Assembly (NCBI GenBank): GCA_025345505.1
Contig: JANVCC010000077.1
Location: 4,961,494 to 5,025,493 of the forward strand
DNA length: 64,000 nucleotides
Source of the DNA: Todiramphus chloris collaris
Taxonomy: Eukaryota; Chordata; Aves; Coraciiformes; Alcedinidae
Direction: 5' to 3'
Made by a program: the position numbers and the translations under genes
Shown: positions 13,901 through 27,200 of the stretch, piece by piece
Layout of the letters: each line of letters opens with the position of its first letter
Numbering within the stretch: position 1 is the stretch's first letter
Notes under the pieces: model-generated
What the model was told of the DNA's origin: nothing
The model's database searches: none
What the model saw: only the letters and a program-made list of their open reading frames with translations

Positions 13901-16550
13901 AAGACCCAGTGGAAGGGCTTACTAAATCTGATGAGAGACAGAGAGAGAGAGCGAGAGACTTCAAGACTGATCCATTATGCTGGAGGATTTTAGGTAATCC
14001 AATTAGGTAGTTCAAAAACAAGGCAGCTATAGAAACTGGTCAAGATCTCTTTATAATTGTGCTTAACGCTTAGACTTTCTTGAGCTGCTTTCCCATCCAC
14101 CAGATTGAACCACTGCATTCACCATGGACTACTATAAAAAAATCAAGTAGGAATGACTGAAAAGTAGGAAAAAATTAATGAAAGTAGGTAACCATCCTCT
14201 GCTTGTAGATCCTAACCAGCCAGCAGTACTGTGGAAGGTCAGCATTTCTCTGCAGTGGAAAATCATCAGCCCATGCTGCACACATGGGTGCCTGGGGATT
14301 TGCTGAACCTGTTTAAAATCTATCTATTTTCTCTGCTAAATCATATTTTATATGACCTAAAATATTTTTGTTAGAGTATTTCATTAGCACAGTAGTTGAA
14401 GCAGCTACAGGACAAGGGTGGATGGTGGACACAGGAGCAAATCCTGCGTGCTTCTTTCTGGGCACTCAGGGAGTTGCACTTGTTTGTCATCTCAGCTTGC
14501 TACAAGTTTTCTTGACTAGAAAGGACCATTAAACAATCGAGACTGACTTTAGGCATAACACAGATGTCTCATCTCATGACACTCAGAAGGTGCTTTAACC
14601 CTCCTCAAACCAGGTTTTACAGCTTATCCCAACAGGCCTGATGCCAAGGAGCTGGAGTGACCCTGACCCTATCATCAGCACAACACCGTAGTCTGGATAG
14701 TTTATATCAACAGTTAGATTTGATGCAGCCAATCTCTGAAGCCTTCGTCTCTACAGACAACTGAGCAACAACAACAAAAGTTAGAAATGCTGATATGGCC
14801 CTGTTTTAATATATGAGAGATATTGAACAGTTATGTGCCAATTATCCTAGACTATGATAAGATGTGTCACTGTTTCTTGATGTCGTGTTAAAAAGTATTT
14901 ATGAACATGGAACAGAATTGCTACTGGTCCTCCAAAAATGTTGATGTCCAGGCACCCAAAAATTTTGTAATCACAGTTCTGTGGAGTATTTCTGGTCTTC
15001 AGGTTATTAGTAGAGAGATAGATCTGTAAGACAGATGTTCAGTTTTTCTGTCTGTCATAAAGAAGTTGTAGACAAAGTTTTCTGATTCTGGTCCTGATAA
15101 GGAAGCTGTTTGGCTATCCTAGCCAAATCAGGCTGTAATAGTGGATGCAAAAAGGATTGTAGCTGGGTTTTCCTTGTTTGAATATTACTATATGGAGCAG
15201 GATGAGTGCTCAGGAGGAGGGGCTGGCTGCTTGGAAAAGAAAATACATGTGACTTTTTCTGCATGAACTCTGAAGACAGCTTCTTTAACTCTTCTTTTCT
15301 TGAGGGAAGAAAACACTTCTCTGTTTTACTGCCTATGTAATTACAGAAGTGTTAAGTTTTTAAACTCTTTTAAAAGAACTTATTTGATTATTTTAGAATT
15401 ACAGAAATTCTTACAGCAGATCCAGCCATGATTCTGTCTGTCCACTAGCATCTCATATCTATAAAGCTCATTTTTGTGGAATATGGAGATAAGGTTCTTC
15501 CTTACACCCACCTTCCAACACCCACCCTGTAAGTGTTGATTTACGCCACGAGATTTTCAAGCTCATGTTCCATCCAGACATAAGGATGTGTTGTTTATTC
15601 AATAATCTTGTCGGAGTGGGGATGCCCCTGTATCTGGAGATCTCTGCTCATTTGTTTGTTTTGTTTTGTTTTGTTTTTTAGTTTTGCTGTTTAAATACTC
15701 AAAATGATCCATCACATCCCTGTTTGGCTTGCACAGATGCATCTGACTTTTCGGGATGTTTTCCAAATGACGTACTGATGTTTTCTGTAACAGTAATACT
15801 ATGATCCATCCAGAATCTCTGGAGATAGGGGCAGAACCTGAAATCTTTTGTGCTTGCTGTAATAAAAAGAGATTTTAAAATGCATTAAGAGGTATCAGAG
15901 TCTGGAGATTGTGCTAGGCAATGTATATGGAAAGATTGGCTTCTGAACTAGAAAGTTGTGCCTAAACAATTCCAAGCACAGAGTTAAAGAGCAAAATTTC
16001 CTGAAAAGCCACACCACATAACTTACAGCTCCTTGTCAGATACATTACCTTTGACTCAATGATTTGTCTCCACATGTGCCAACTGCTCAGTTAAAATTTG
16101 TTCTCAGATGCATTATTTCATCTCAGCTTTGTTTTTTGTGATACAAGTGGTCTGATTTTTTTTTTTTTTTTTTCCCTTTACCCTCACTAATACTTAAAAC
16201 CTGCCAATGAGCTTTTCCAGTCTCACCAGCCCCTGGAAGTATCATGTTTCCTTAGCAGGGGGCATCAGGCAGTTGGAAGACCTTTCATGTGCCCAGAGAG
16301 TTTGTATTGAGACTAGCACATGGTTCCTATCTGAAAACAATGCAGAGGCTCCCAGCTGAAATGTAACCAGTTGAGAGGATTCACCATCTCTCTCTGAAGT
16401 GGATGCACTTTCGAAAGTAACATTTATTTTTGATCACTTTTAATTAAGCTAGCAAAAAAGATTGGAAAGGCACATTATAGTGAAGGTTAACAGATTTCTT
16501 CTGAATGTCAGGTATTTTGTTGGGGTGTGGGGGTAAGCCAAGCTGCTGGT
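10996..16550. other. Intron 1 sequence, no gene seen
   Basis: No recognisable gene. It contains a GA-rich simple repeat at 13,931-13,958, a TTTTG repeat at 15,651-15,679 and a T run near 16,158. The longest open frame, on the minus strand at 12,724-13,467, has no recognised domain and is treated as chance (see findings). Confidence 0.55.
15651..15679 (+). repeat. (TTTTG)n simple repeat
   Basis: Consecutive TTTG and TTTTG units form a short microsatellite in the intron 1 region. Confidence 0.85.
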
Positions 16551-18650
16551 TTCTGTCTTTTTTTTTTTCTTTTTCTTTTCTTTTTTTTCCATCTCAGCAG
16601 ATAGATGAGGCGAGGTCATGCCACAGGGGTAAGATTTGCCAGATTGCCTGGAACACTGTTGTTTTGGGGCAAGTTCTTTCCCTGGGTGCGAAGTGAAAGA
16701 CGAGTATCTGATGACAGATGAAAATGCAGGTTAGGGAAAACCATGAAGCTGAGAGAGTGAATCTTTTCCATCTCCAGAGAGATCAGCAAGCATGCAGCCT
16801 GTGTGCTAGGTAGCGCTCTCTGAAATCAAATCGCCCGTGTTACTTGCCTCGCTTTCCTTCGACATTGGCCTGCTCCGACTCGATGGAAAAAATGCCAGTC
16901 CCTCTGGTGACATGAGGCAGTTGGGCAGCCCTGCCCGTGCCGCCGATTGGGCCAGCAGCTGCAGGCGGGGAGGAACCTGCAGCCTTCACTCACAAGCCAT
17001 ATGCGGGCAGGGGTGAGGATTAGCTCTGCTCCTGGCCGGAAAGGTCCCTCCGCAGTTCCCAGGCTGAACTCGCCATATGTGTTTCATATGATTGGCCTGA
17101 GAGTGACATGAAATGGAGAGTTCGGATTCAAGGGAAAGTTGGTTTGGGTTTCTTCATCCTGTTTAATGTAATGCAGATGCAGAGGGGAGGTTGTGTGTGC
17201 TGGGGGAGATGCAACAGGCTGTAGAAAAGCCCTGTAGGTTTCACTAATTCCTTCTCCTTCCCCTGAATTTTCTGCTGTTTCCTGATGGGAGTTGCATGTG
17301 TGGAGGAAAACTCTTAGACCACCTGTTAGGCGCCTTTCCCCTTTCAGTCACAGTCTTTGCCATCTCTTAAAGATAAGGGGTTTTGATTTGGAGAAAAGCC
17401 AGAAACTTGAACAGTAGTTTTCTCCTTCGGAGTGGTGGGGAGAGCTCTCTGATGCGGCATGGGAAGGAAGAAAGAAAGGAAGAAAGAAATTAGAAAACAT
17501 GCATGGAGACCCCTCTGGGCTCCACTTTGAGCGAGTGTGATGTATTGCAGAATGATTTTCTTTCTGTTAAAGGTAAGAGGTATGTATTCACTGAAGGACT
17601 TAGTTTGTGGTTTGCCCTACTGCGAAGTAATTTTGGAAATGGAATCTTCCATAAAAGGATCGTGTCACATGTAGAATGCCGTGGCTTCTGCAAAAGGTTT
17701 CCAGACTAATGCTTTTAATTACAAAATGAAAGTTTAACAGGCTCTTGCTGTGTCCCAGGAGGTTAGTAGAGTGGCCAGCTAGACAGCTGTAAGGAGAAGG
17801 GTCTGATGTGCAGAAGGAGCTCATATACTCTAGGCAAAAATAGGAATATTTGGCTTATTTTGATCCTTGAATATGGGAAAACAGCTCATTTATTTCTTAA
17901 TTGATATATATACTGTGGTATGTTTAAAAGAAGGACAGGAAATAGCATTTTTTGTGTCTATGTTATTTTTGAATAATGTGAAATCCTTCCCATAGGATCA
18001 ATGATTTTGCCAGCTGGGTGTAAACCATAAAATATTTCAGTTTAGAAAGGTAGGTACAAAATGTGTTCTTGAAAAGCTTTGGTTTAACAAGGATGGATCA
18101 GCACAAAGAGACCTGCTGAGATAACTCCTCAAGTACTGCATTAAGGATGTGCAGGTTTTGCATCACCTCTTGCCCTCACTTTAGAGTCAGTGCTCGCATG
18201 AGTTTGGGACAGTGGATTAGCACTTGGTGATGAATTTCCTTTCAGTTGGCTGTTTCTGAGCAGGCAGATAGCTGGCTTGAGCAATAGCCCATATAACAAC
18301 AGTGTCTGTCCTCAAAACCTCAGCTGTCCTTAGGAGGCAGACAGCTTGAACATGGACAAATTGCTCAGGGGCTAAAACACGATGTATTTGAGTGTGCTTT
18401 TTAAGAAACTGTTAAAACTTTAGCTGGGTAATGCTCGTGCCTACCAGAGCAAGGGCTCGCTCTGTAAAAGTCAGTCCCTCTTGGTCTTCGTTAGCACGCC
18501 GTGTTTTTTCCACAGTTCACCTAATTAGAGTGTGACCCTCTCCCTGGTAGGATTCCATGGCATTACACTGTGCAGAAAGAGGATTTTGGTGCTGATACGT
18601 GAAGAGACCGTGAACATATGGCATAAACATCAACCGATATTGTTTGCCAT
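16551..18650. other. Intron 1 sequence, no gene confirmed
   Basis: The segment starts with a long pyrimidine tract and a microexon-like unit at 16,598-16,628 (see findings). A mildly GC-rich patch at 16,830-17,060 and a GGAA/GAAA repeat at 17,462-17,488 follow. No protein-coding exon could be tied to RBM20. Confidence 0.5.
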
Positions 18651-19110
18651 CCACACTCGCTGCGTGTAATGCAACGAGCCCGGCTCCTGGCGACCACGTG
18701 ATCCGCCTTCCAGTCCTCCATTTGGGGTGGGGTGGGTTTTTTTTTTTTTTAACTCCTAAAGTTGTGACTTTCTGGAAGGAAGCTTGTAAATAGTCAGGGC
18801 GCAGAGAGCAGGTAGAATGTCAGTGGGATGTTACCAGGAGGCATGTGCGCAACTCTGACATCGGCTCCCGGCCGCGCTTCCTCCGCACCAGCTCGCTGCT
18901 CCCGGCAGCCCTACATGTTGCAAGAAGGTAAGATCATGTCGTATCACCCGTGTCCTCCCGCCGTGCCGCAACGCCTGTCTCCCTTGTCTCCAGCAAGGAG
19001 GGACGCTAGTCTGTCAAGAGGAGTATCTTAGCGGTCTTGAAAATTTAATTTTAAAGTACAGCTCTTTGCGTAGCGCAGGGGAAAGGGAGGCGTGTGCGGC
19101 TCTGGCACTA
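18650..19110. promoter_or_regulatory. CpG-enriched patch, possible promoter or enhancer
   Basis: CpG pairs are clearly denser than in the flanking tens of kilobases, especially at 18,660-18,715, 18,840-18,900 and 18,935-18,975. A palindromic CACGTG E-box lies near 18,695, and a consensus donor GAAG|GTAAGA follows at 18,924-18,933. Its phase and the absence of a fitting ATG do not match RBM20 exon 1, so a non-coding first exon, an enhancer or chance are all possible. Confidence 0.3.
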
Positions 19111-22100
19111 ACAGCTAACTGGGATTTCAAATTAACGATACGATCTGGTTTGTGCCGTAGCTTCTTAGAGTGCTTAGCTTTTTGTAATACCGGGGCTTTT
19201 GTACTTTAAAAGACATTCCACACCATATTGTATCCTATTGATTTGCCATGGTTAACCACCCTGTAATAAGCCTCAAAGTCTGTGTGAGTAGGCACAAAGC
19301 AGAATTATATTAGTGACATTTACAACCACTGGGCAAAGAATTATTTGCAAAACATGAAAGAATTTGAAATACTGAAGTATTTCAAAGATGATTGAAGTTA
19401 GAAATGCTGTCATTAGACTCAGTAGAGGTCCTTGGAGTAAAAAAAAAAAAAAAGAACCCGAGCAACATTATTTGTCTGTGGTTTTATGTTTGTCTTGTTT
19501 GTGTGTTTGTTTGTTTTAATAGCTGATACTTTATACTTCAAGACAGCTTTTTATTTTCAGAAGTAAATCCTGGGAAATAAATGACATAATTTTAAAGAAA
19601 ATAATTATATATTCTTAAAAAAAAAAAACAAACCACAATAGCAATCACAACTTTCTTAGACATCTTTTCGCACGGAAAACTGAATCTGAGTCCTGGAGTG
19701 TTTTGCGATTAAATGATACGTCAGTAGCGCAAGGTGTTAACATCTACTATGCAGGCCAGCAGAACAAATTAAAACCTATTTTTTCCTTAGTTGTGTAACA
19801 TACTTAGACATATAGACTACAGCTATGAGCAGGGCATGTACGTTATAGTAAGAATGGACAAAACCAGTGCGCAAAACCAAAGAGGAAATAATGCACTCCT
19901 CGTCCAAAAGGCAGTGACCAGCCGTCTGCATTGACAGTTTTGTCAGCAGGACTGGGCAGATGACCAGCTGAGTGTTGTGGATGGGTTAATATCTTCACAC
20001 TTTTTCTTTCCTCACAGCTGCCACATGCAGTGCTCTGAAACCTGATATTTTTCATCAAAAACTGATTCTTATTTTCCGTCTTAGTATACTAATCAATTTT
20101 ACCGTGCAGAGCTTGGAGCGCATTAACTGTCAGTTACTGCTAATTAAAACTGAAGGCAGACAAAAATGGAGAACAAAATAATTGATGTTATTTAATATAA
20201 AATGCCTCTTCCAATTTTGTTTCTTCTGTGAAAAACTCTTTTGGTCCCTGTTCAAGATTTAAGCGCTGGCCTGTTTTATGTTTTATTTCACAAGGTTGAT
20301 TGAATGGCAGTTTATTATTCAAGACAATAAATTAAACTTCTCAAAGCCAAAGAGTTCCAGCAGTTCTGGCACAGGCTGTTTTCTGCCAGAAGGAACACGC
20401 TCAAGTCTGATTCATACCAACTCTTGCCCTTTAACATAAGAAAAATAAATAAAACCTCTTATATATCTTTTAAGATCCACATTAAAATTTCTTTAGCATA
20501 GAAACTGGGATGCATTAAAGAAAAAAGTGAGCAGCATTCATTGCAAAATAGATAATGAAAGCTTCTAGGCTAAAATACACGGCATACTACTTCCAAGTAA
20601 CAGTATGAATATTATGACCTAGTATTAGAGGCTGATTTCAAAGAGATCATGAAAAGAGAGCAATCTTCTTTGATGTTTTATGTTTAAATTAAATATAACT
20701 GTAAAGAGATACAGGAGCATTGCTCTTGCTGCAGTGAAATCAGGAAAGGCTTTGCAGCACGCTTCAGCAAGAGCTGAATTAGATCTGGGCTTCATAAGAT
20801 TCATGTATAATTTATGTATACCCGTAATGTCATGGGTATATAAACAATAGGAATTGATAACGTTTATGAGTCTTTAAAATGTACATAAAAGAAAAACTGA
20901 CAAATAGACACAAGTATATAGTTATGTAACATATATCTTAGGAAACCCACAGAGGTTCTGGTTTTCTAATCAGAAATCTGATTAAAAAATAAGTGAAGCT
21001 TTGTTTTCTTCCTTTAAAAAAAAATATTACTTTAAATTGCCTACTTTTAAATATTAGCAGTAAAGAGAATCAGATGGAAATCATATTGGTTACTTTAGGA
21101 GCTATTCCAGCGTTTCTCCTCGTGCACCCTTGTGCTTTGGTGGTAGTAACACACAATATGTGATCAGCTTTGTGAGGAGGTGGTGATATTAGATTAATTG
21201 TGAAATGATTGTGATGCTCCTGGGTGACTTCTAGTCACAAGCTGTCTCTTTTTGGCTGACCGAGGGTATCAAACAGAAGGGCTCAGGTTTGTGCGTGATT
21301 TCTGTAGCCTGTGTCATTGCCATTGTGAACGCTGACTAATGTTCTGCTGGAGACTTCATTTACTAATATGCTTTTTCATTAAGCTTTTCAAATTTATCAT
21401 TGGGACTAAAAAAATAAAAGGATAACAAATATGAGTTTAATATTTTGGGGGTTTTTTCCACTAGATTGTCCCTTTTTTGAGCACAAATGGAGCTACTTAG
21501 AAATAAAAATCTTTCTTAGTACTTTACCCTTTCCACAGTTTCCTGCCTACAAACTGAAGATACTACCTTTATAAAAGGGCTTTTATATTGTCTCATATTT
21601 CTGTGAAATAGAAATGGTGTATTCAAATGAGGAATTATCTGCCTACCACATTATCCTCTGTACTTTCAACACACAAATGAAAACGGCTGTGCCTCCAGGC
21701 ACTGCGAGATATTGATACACTCAAATTTATTATTCTTGTAGTGGTTAACAAAACCATGCAGAAAACACATTAGCAGAAGTTGCAGTAAGATATTCTGTAG
21801 TACCTTTTCCAGTAAGTACTATAAGCTGAGGATTATTTTTCAATTTCTGATTATTTTTTTTCTGCGTGCTCGTGTAAAAAGCCTTAGAGGGGTTTCTGAC
21901 TTGGTTTTGTTCCTTTTTTTTAAAGGTTTTCTGGGTTTTGGTTTTGTTGGTTTTTTTTTTTTCCTGAAGTTATAATAAGCTTTCCAGATTATTTCTGCCT
22001 AGATTTCTTTTATTTTCGAGGAGAGACTGGGAGCAGCACTGTGAGCACCGAGTCCTGCGGCAGAGCTGCAGACACAGTCCCAGGAGGACGAGGTCCCCGA

Positions 22101-23580
22101 AGCAGAGCCGCATTTACCGGAGCCGCTCACCCGCTTCCCGCTGCGGTTACCTGGCTCTGACAACGCTGATCCCTGTCCCAGACTCTCTGTGTGCCCTGTG
22201 GATTTGCATTACTGTTCATACCACCTTCTCTTCTGCTTTTCCCCTCCCAAAAGACCTCCTGTGCTCCTTGGCCTCCAGGCAAGCCCCGAAGGCTGTGCCG
22301 TTTGCCACCTGGGGCTCGGGGCATGGCTGCACAGCACCCCGACACTATTGTCTGCACTGGGGCTGTGGCTAGTGGGGTGACGAGGGCATTGGGGACCCCC
22401 TAACACCCCTTCTTACAGGAGCCCTGCTGGTATGCTGGTTGACAGGGACAATCTGGCCTGGAGACTTTGCACCCTAAATGGTATTTGAAGCCTCAGTGAT
22501 AAGAGCTGTTGCTAGAAGGGTGCTGGGGAGGGAGGTGCAGGCAGCGTGGCACGACTAGACTGTCGCAGCATGCCCTGAAAGCTCCGTAAAACTGTGACAC
22601 GATTCCTCTGCTGATTTAGATCTTTACAGAATGTTATGGAGGGCACTGATCTGGTGCCATAGCTATTTCTGACAGGTTTTAGCATAGATTTAAAATAAAG
22701 ATTTTAAAATACATTTCTTTAACTTTGTTAAAGAATTACGTTCCCTTGGGAAGCTGTTGTAGATAGGTGGTTGCAGTATAGCTGAAGGAATTTGTATGGT
22801 TGCCTATTGAAATTCAAAATGTAAACTGGTGTTACCCTGTGCATGCTAATCCTCAGAGATATCCTTGACATACTGTGTCACATCGTCAGACCCAAACAAC
22901 ATAAAAATGTCATGAAACAAAATGATAGCTTTTCTACCTTCTGAAAATCATTACCTGTAACTGGGTTTCGGTGGTACATTCACTGGACTATGGCCCTTAC
23001 CCGAAAGGAGTTGCACTTCATCTAATTACATATTGATGGAGAGAGGCATTGCAAGAGGGAAAGCAGAAGTAAGCCCAGTGTACAATCCATGCAATGTAAG
23101 AAACAGGGCAAGATGTACATTGAATGGTGGGGAGGAAGTTTGATGGCCAGTGCAGAACTTTGGTGGTACCTGTTTTTGTTGTTCTCATGCTGTAAGTGCA
23201 GACTGTTGCCTGTGGCACTGGATTCAGCATTTGAAAGCAGCTAAATCAAACAGAAGCAAATGTTGCTGTAAAGAAACCAGAACATGTAGTTGATTTTAAA
23301 CTACAATAGAAAACAACTCTTCCAGAACTATAGAGCAAGAGTTGTTAATAAGAAGTCAGTTTTACCAGAGATGATCCATGCTTTTATTCTTGCAACTGCA
23401 AATGGAACAGTTGCTTTTTTTTTAGCAGAAGTTACTGTCAGGGAGGAGAGAGTGTGGTCTCTTCAGCACCTAAAGCAGAGCTGCAAGTTGGATAAGGTGT
23501 CCTTGAATGCCTAATGTTTGGAGAGAAAAGGGAAAGGTGCATCGTGGTTCCCTTCTTGGGAACAGTCTTTAGTTTATCTG
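19111..23580. other. Intron 1 sequence, no gene seen
   Basis: Mostly AT-rich DNA with A runs at 19,439-19,453 and near 19,617, and a T run near 21,950. A somewhat GC-richer patch spans 22,020-22,400. No coding, RNA or clear repeat signature is recognised. Confidence 0.55.
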
Positions 23581-23587
23581 ACACTTC

Positions 23588-23866
23588 CATTGATGACTTG
23601 GGTCAACAATGCATCCGTTAAATCTGCAGCTAGTGCCAAGATGAGAGGATTTACAAGTGCTCTGGAGGCAGCATGGGAATCCAGAGTAATCCTGACAAAC
23701 CAGATCTGACATAGCCTGGATGCAGTATTGATGAGGACAATATGAAATGGTGATATGATAAATCCATTGGGCAGTCCAAAGGAGAAAGGTCTGAGCTAAC
23801 CTTTCCGGTGTGGGAAGTCAGACCAGACAAGCTCCAGAGATCCCTCCCAACCAACATCTCTGGGCA
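23588..23866 (+). mobile_element. Degraded CR1-type LINE fragment
   Basis: Around 23,590-23,705 the DNA resembles the CR1 reverse-transcriptase segment in the order GATGACTTGG, AAATCTGCAGC, GTGCTCTGGAGGC, CCTGACAAACCAGAT. Near 23,815-23,860 comes the familiar CR1 3' pattern (GTCAGACCAGAC, GAGATCCCTCCCAACC). Stops and indels are many, so it is an inactive old copy. CR1 is the dominant retrotransposon family of birds and other sauropsids. Identification is by eye. Confidence 0.6.
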
Positions 23867-24099
23867 GTAGCTCTTCAGGAAAAGGGGCTGGGTGTTACAG
23901 GGGACCATGGGGTTGTGCTGTTGTGAAGAGCAATCATACTGGGCATTACAAACAAATGCAATATGAAAAAGGTGTAGAGAAAGGAGATGACTATAGAGAT
24001 TTGATAGCAACTGCAGAAAGGTGAGAGAAGCCCTTCTTGATATTCATGGGAAGACTGGTTTATCCTGTCAGCAAACAACCACCATAGACTTTAAGTGGA

Positions 24100-24292
24100 G
24101 TTTTATAAGACTAAGAGGAATTGAGCCATGAATTTTCCTTGAAGGTCATGAAATTTCCACCACAGAAGGTTTCTAAAAGCAGGTTACATAAATATGTCAA
24201 GAGTGGTTGACTTCAGCTTGATCCTACTTTAGGAGCTGGTCTAACCTTTCTCCTAAAATCACTTCCAATTTTATTTCTGTGATAGCAACCAT
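24100..24292 (+). mobile_element. Degraded CR1 3' end
   Basis: The segment reads in CR1 order: GGTCATGAAATTTCCACCAC, AGAAGGTTTCTAAAAGCAGG, TTGATCCTACTTTAGGAGCT, GGTCTAACC, AAAATCACTTCCAATTTTAT, then TTCTGTGATAGC, close to the TTCTGTGATTCT 3' tail of CR1. It lies in the same orientation as the fragment just upstream and may belong to the same or a second insertion. Confidence 0.7.
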
Positions 24293-27200
24293 TATCCAAG
24301 ATATAGCCACGGTGTTTGCCACTGTATCTTGTCCCTTTCCCAGTGGGAATTGCCTGATGTCTCTGCATATAAACAAAGGCAGAGAACATTTTGGCTGACA
24401 GTTTCCAATGAACAAAAAGGGCTGTCAGTAAGCAGCAGGCACTGAACTCTTATCAGCTTTGTAAACTTCGAGTTTAGCAGCTCTGTGATAACATTTTACA
24501 TTTCATCTTCCAGCTAACTGTTAGGTTGGATGATTGTCCAGATAATAGTTTGCCGTTGCCAAACGTATGCAAAACTCACTTGGCAAAGTGTGTGTATACA
24601 TTGGCCGATGTTTTATTTTACTCCCTCAATAGTATAATGGAGGGCTTCAGAAATTGTTATTTGGGATAAGAAGAGTTTTACTTGCAGCTTATAAACGTAT
24701 TAAAGTAGCTTGAGGTTTTTAGTGCTCCCTATCATTAGCTGAGTTTACTGTGAAACATGATCTGGTTTTTTATAATTTCTAACCAAGAACTCAGCAAAAA
24801 AAGCGTTTGATGGCAAAAGATTTCAGAGCTTAAATTATGAAGGTAGAGGGTTTTTCTCCTTTCAGCAGACTTTCCAAGCCTTTCTGACAGAGAAAGTAAT
24901 TTTACTGAAACCCAAAGAAAATACATCTTGTGGAGCTGAAGAGAAAGTGAACAGTTATTTATTATTGTCCAGATGCAGCCTAGAGTACAGGAAAAAGTTA
25001 CTGTGTCCACTTTTTAACCAGTGCTCCAGTCTTTATTGACCTAAGCACTGGGTTTATTCAACAAGCAAAAGTGAACATAAACTCCAAATTATTAATCGGC
25101 AAAGCAGCATAACACAAAATCTCATTTTAATAATTAATTCTTCTAATAATTAATATATGTTGTTGAGATTGCTGAGCTTTGGCTTCCACTAGTGTTTGAA
25201 AGACGGATTTACAGTTCCCTTGAATTCAAGAGGCCGAGTTCTGTCCTCACGTACAAACATGTAATCTCAGTGAAGTTCTGTCAAATGGTGCGTGTTTATT
25301 TGAAGACTAGATTTGCCCCTACTGTCTTATCAACTTCATCCAGGCAACGATTGATTCATTTATTTTTAAGCATTTTTTTATTTGTTCTTTTAGTACAGCA
25401 GCAGTTGTTTGGGATGAGTTTAGGGAATGCATCCCTGTGTGTTTTGAGTAAACGCTACATTAAAAGGATGGGGTGTTCACACTTCTGCATAACAGAATAT
25501 AACTGATTTTGTGTTTGGATAATTATTAAATGGTTCTCTTCTATGTATTCTAGAGTGCTGAACTGAAATTTTAAAGTTTACTAACTGTTAAAAAAATTGA
25601 TTCAGAATCATCTGTAATGGATGAAAAAACAGCCTGCTGTTGCAAAAATGGTCTTGAGTCTTATCCTGTGCTAATGCAGAGCAGTCATACACCTAGGATA
25701 CTTGGATATCTTAATATCCGTGGCTGTTTTAATTCTGAAATCAAGATGGTAATACAGACAGCTTGGGAAAAAAAGTGCACATTTTGGTACAAAAAATATT
25801 TTAAAATCTATTTTTCCAAGATTTTGACAGGTAGATGTGATTATATGTAAAGGCAAATGTGTCATAGCAGAGGGAATGCAAAATTCTTAGAAGATGTGCA
25901 AGATTAATGGAAAATGCAAGAAAAGAAATTCTACACTGCTATGAACTAGTCTTGTTTGTTTGTTTGTTTTTTAAGTATTCAAATTCATGCCTTATACAGC
26001 ATTTCAAATATTTGTGAGTATAAATACTTCCTAAAGAAATAATTGCGGCTAAGATCATACCTTTATTAGTTCATATTTTTAAATTTATTTCTTCATTTTT
26101 AAAAGTGCTGGGCAGCACTTGAAATCCCTTAATTTTGTCATTTGAAAATCAAGCTCCAGATTGTTGGTTTGTTTTGTGTTCAGCCTTTTCATCATTCTTA
26201 CAGACAGGATTACTCACATAATCCAGCTGTCTAGATATTTTACCTCCGACACTGGGCTGCTTGCTGTTCTTGGATGCTCAAAGAATAATAGACTACGAGG
26301 GCAGCAGACAGGCTGAGTTGATTTACAGCAATAGAGCCTTGCCAGTGTTTGCAATCTCATTGTGAGTATTGTAGTAGTCGGTGCGTATCTTCAACTCCTA
26401 TCTTGCAGAGCTGTGTGAAAACTTGCCAGGTTTATGGCTTTCTCCGTGGAAACCTTACGGCAGCGCTCCTGCCTGTCCTTATTTTGGTAAAGAAAGGCTG
26501 TTCCTGCTTTCCTAGTTGTGCAAAGAGACTGCTGGTGTAGCCCAGCTGTTACAACTAACGTTAAACGAAGAAACGAAGAGGACAATTTCAGTTTGCCTTT
26601 TACTTCGCTGACCTTATAATTGGGAATGTTTTGCGCAGGGTATAGCTGACTTTGGCTGACGCAGGCTAATTCCCTGGGCGCTCAATGGAGAATGAGAGCT
26701 TCATTCAGCTGCTTTGAATCATCTTGTGGCAGAGACCCCCCGTGAGCAGGCGGGGGCTGCGTTTTGGTAACCTGAGGATGAGCTGGGGTGGGAGGCGCGT
26801 GTGTACGAGTGGTGAGCGGCCCCCACAAAATGCCTCAGCTGAATGCTATCTTCACTTCGTGTTTGCAGTTTCCAATAGTTTAGTGTATCTGTAGCAGGAT
26901 TATTTGCAAAATTATGTTATCAAGTATGGAAATATTATGACTGTAAAACGGAAGGAGGGAAAGAAATTTTCAAAGCTGTGCACACTGGTCCCACGTGTCT
27001 CTCTCACATCCTGTATTTTGTAACAGAACAGAAATCCTCAAATTTGGGTGTCCCTCTACAAGATGCTTTATACACAGCTCTTCTCCCAACCTCCCATCTG
27101 CATATCTGCTTTTTCCACTGACCCATGAGCATGCCCTTCCTTCTTTGCCTTGATTAGATGATAACATACTCTGTTTCTGCTGTGAGAGGATAGTGTGTGC

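Noticed and set aside
18828-19031. Candidate RBM20 exon 1 from the ATG at 18,828 to the donor after 18,927
   Set aside because: Its phase would put exon 2 out of frame, and its residues do not resemble the known RBM20 N-terminus.
23651-24010. 119-codon minus-strand frame
   Set aside because: It lies antisense across CR1-like repeat DNA and has no similarity to a known protein.
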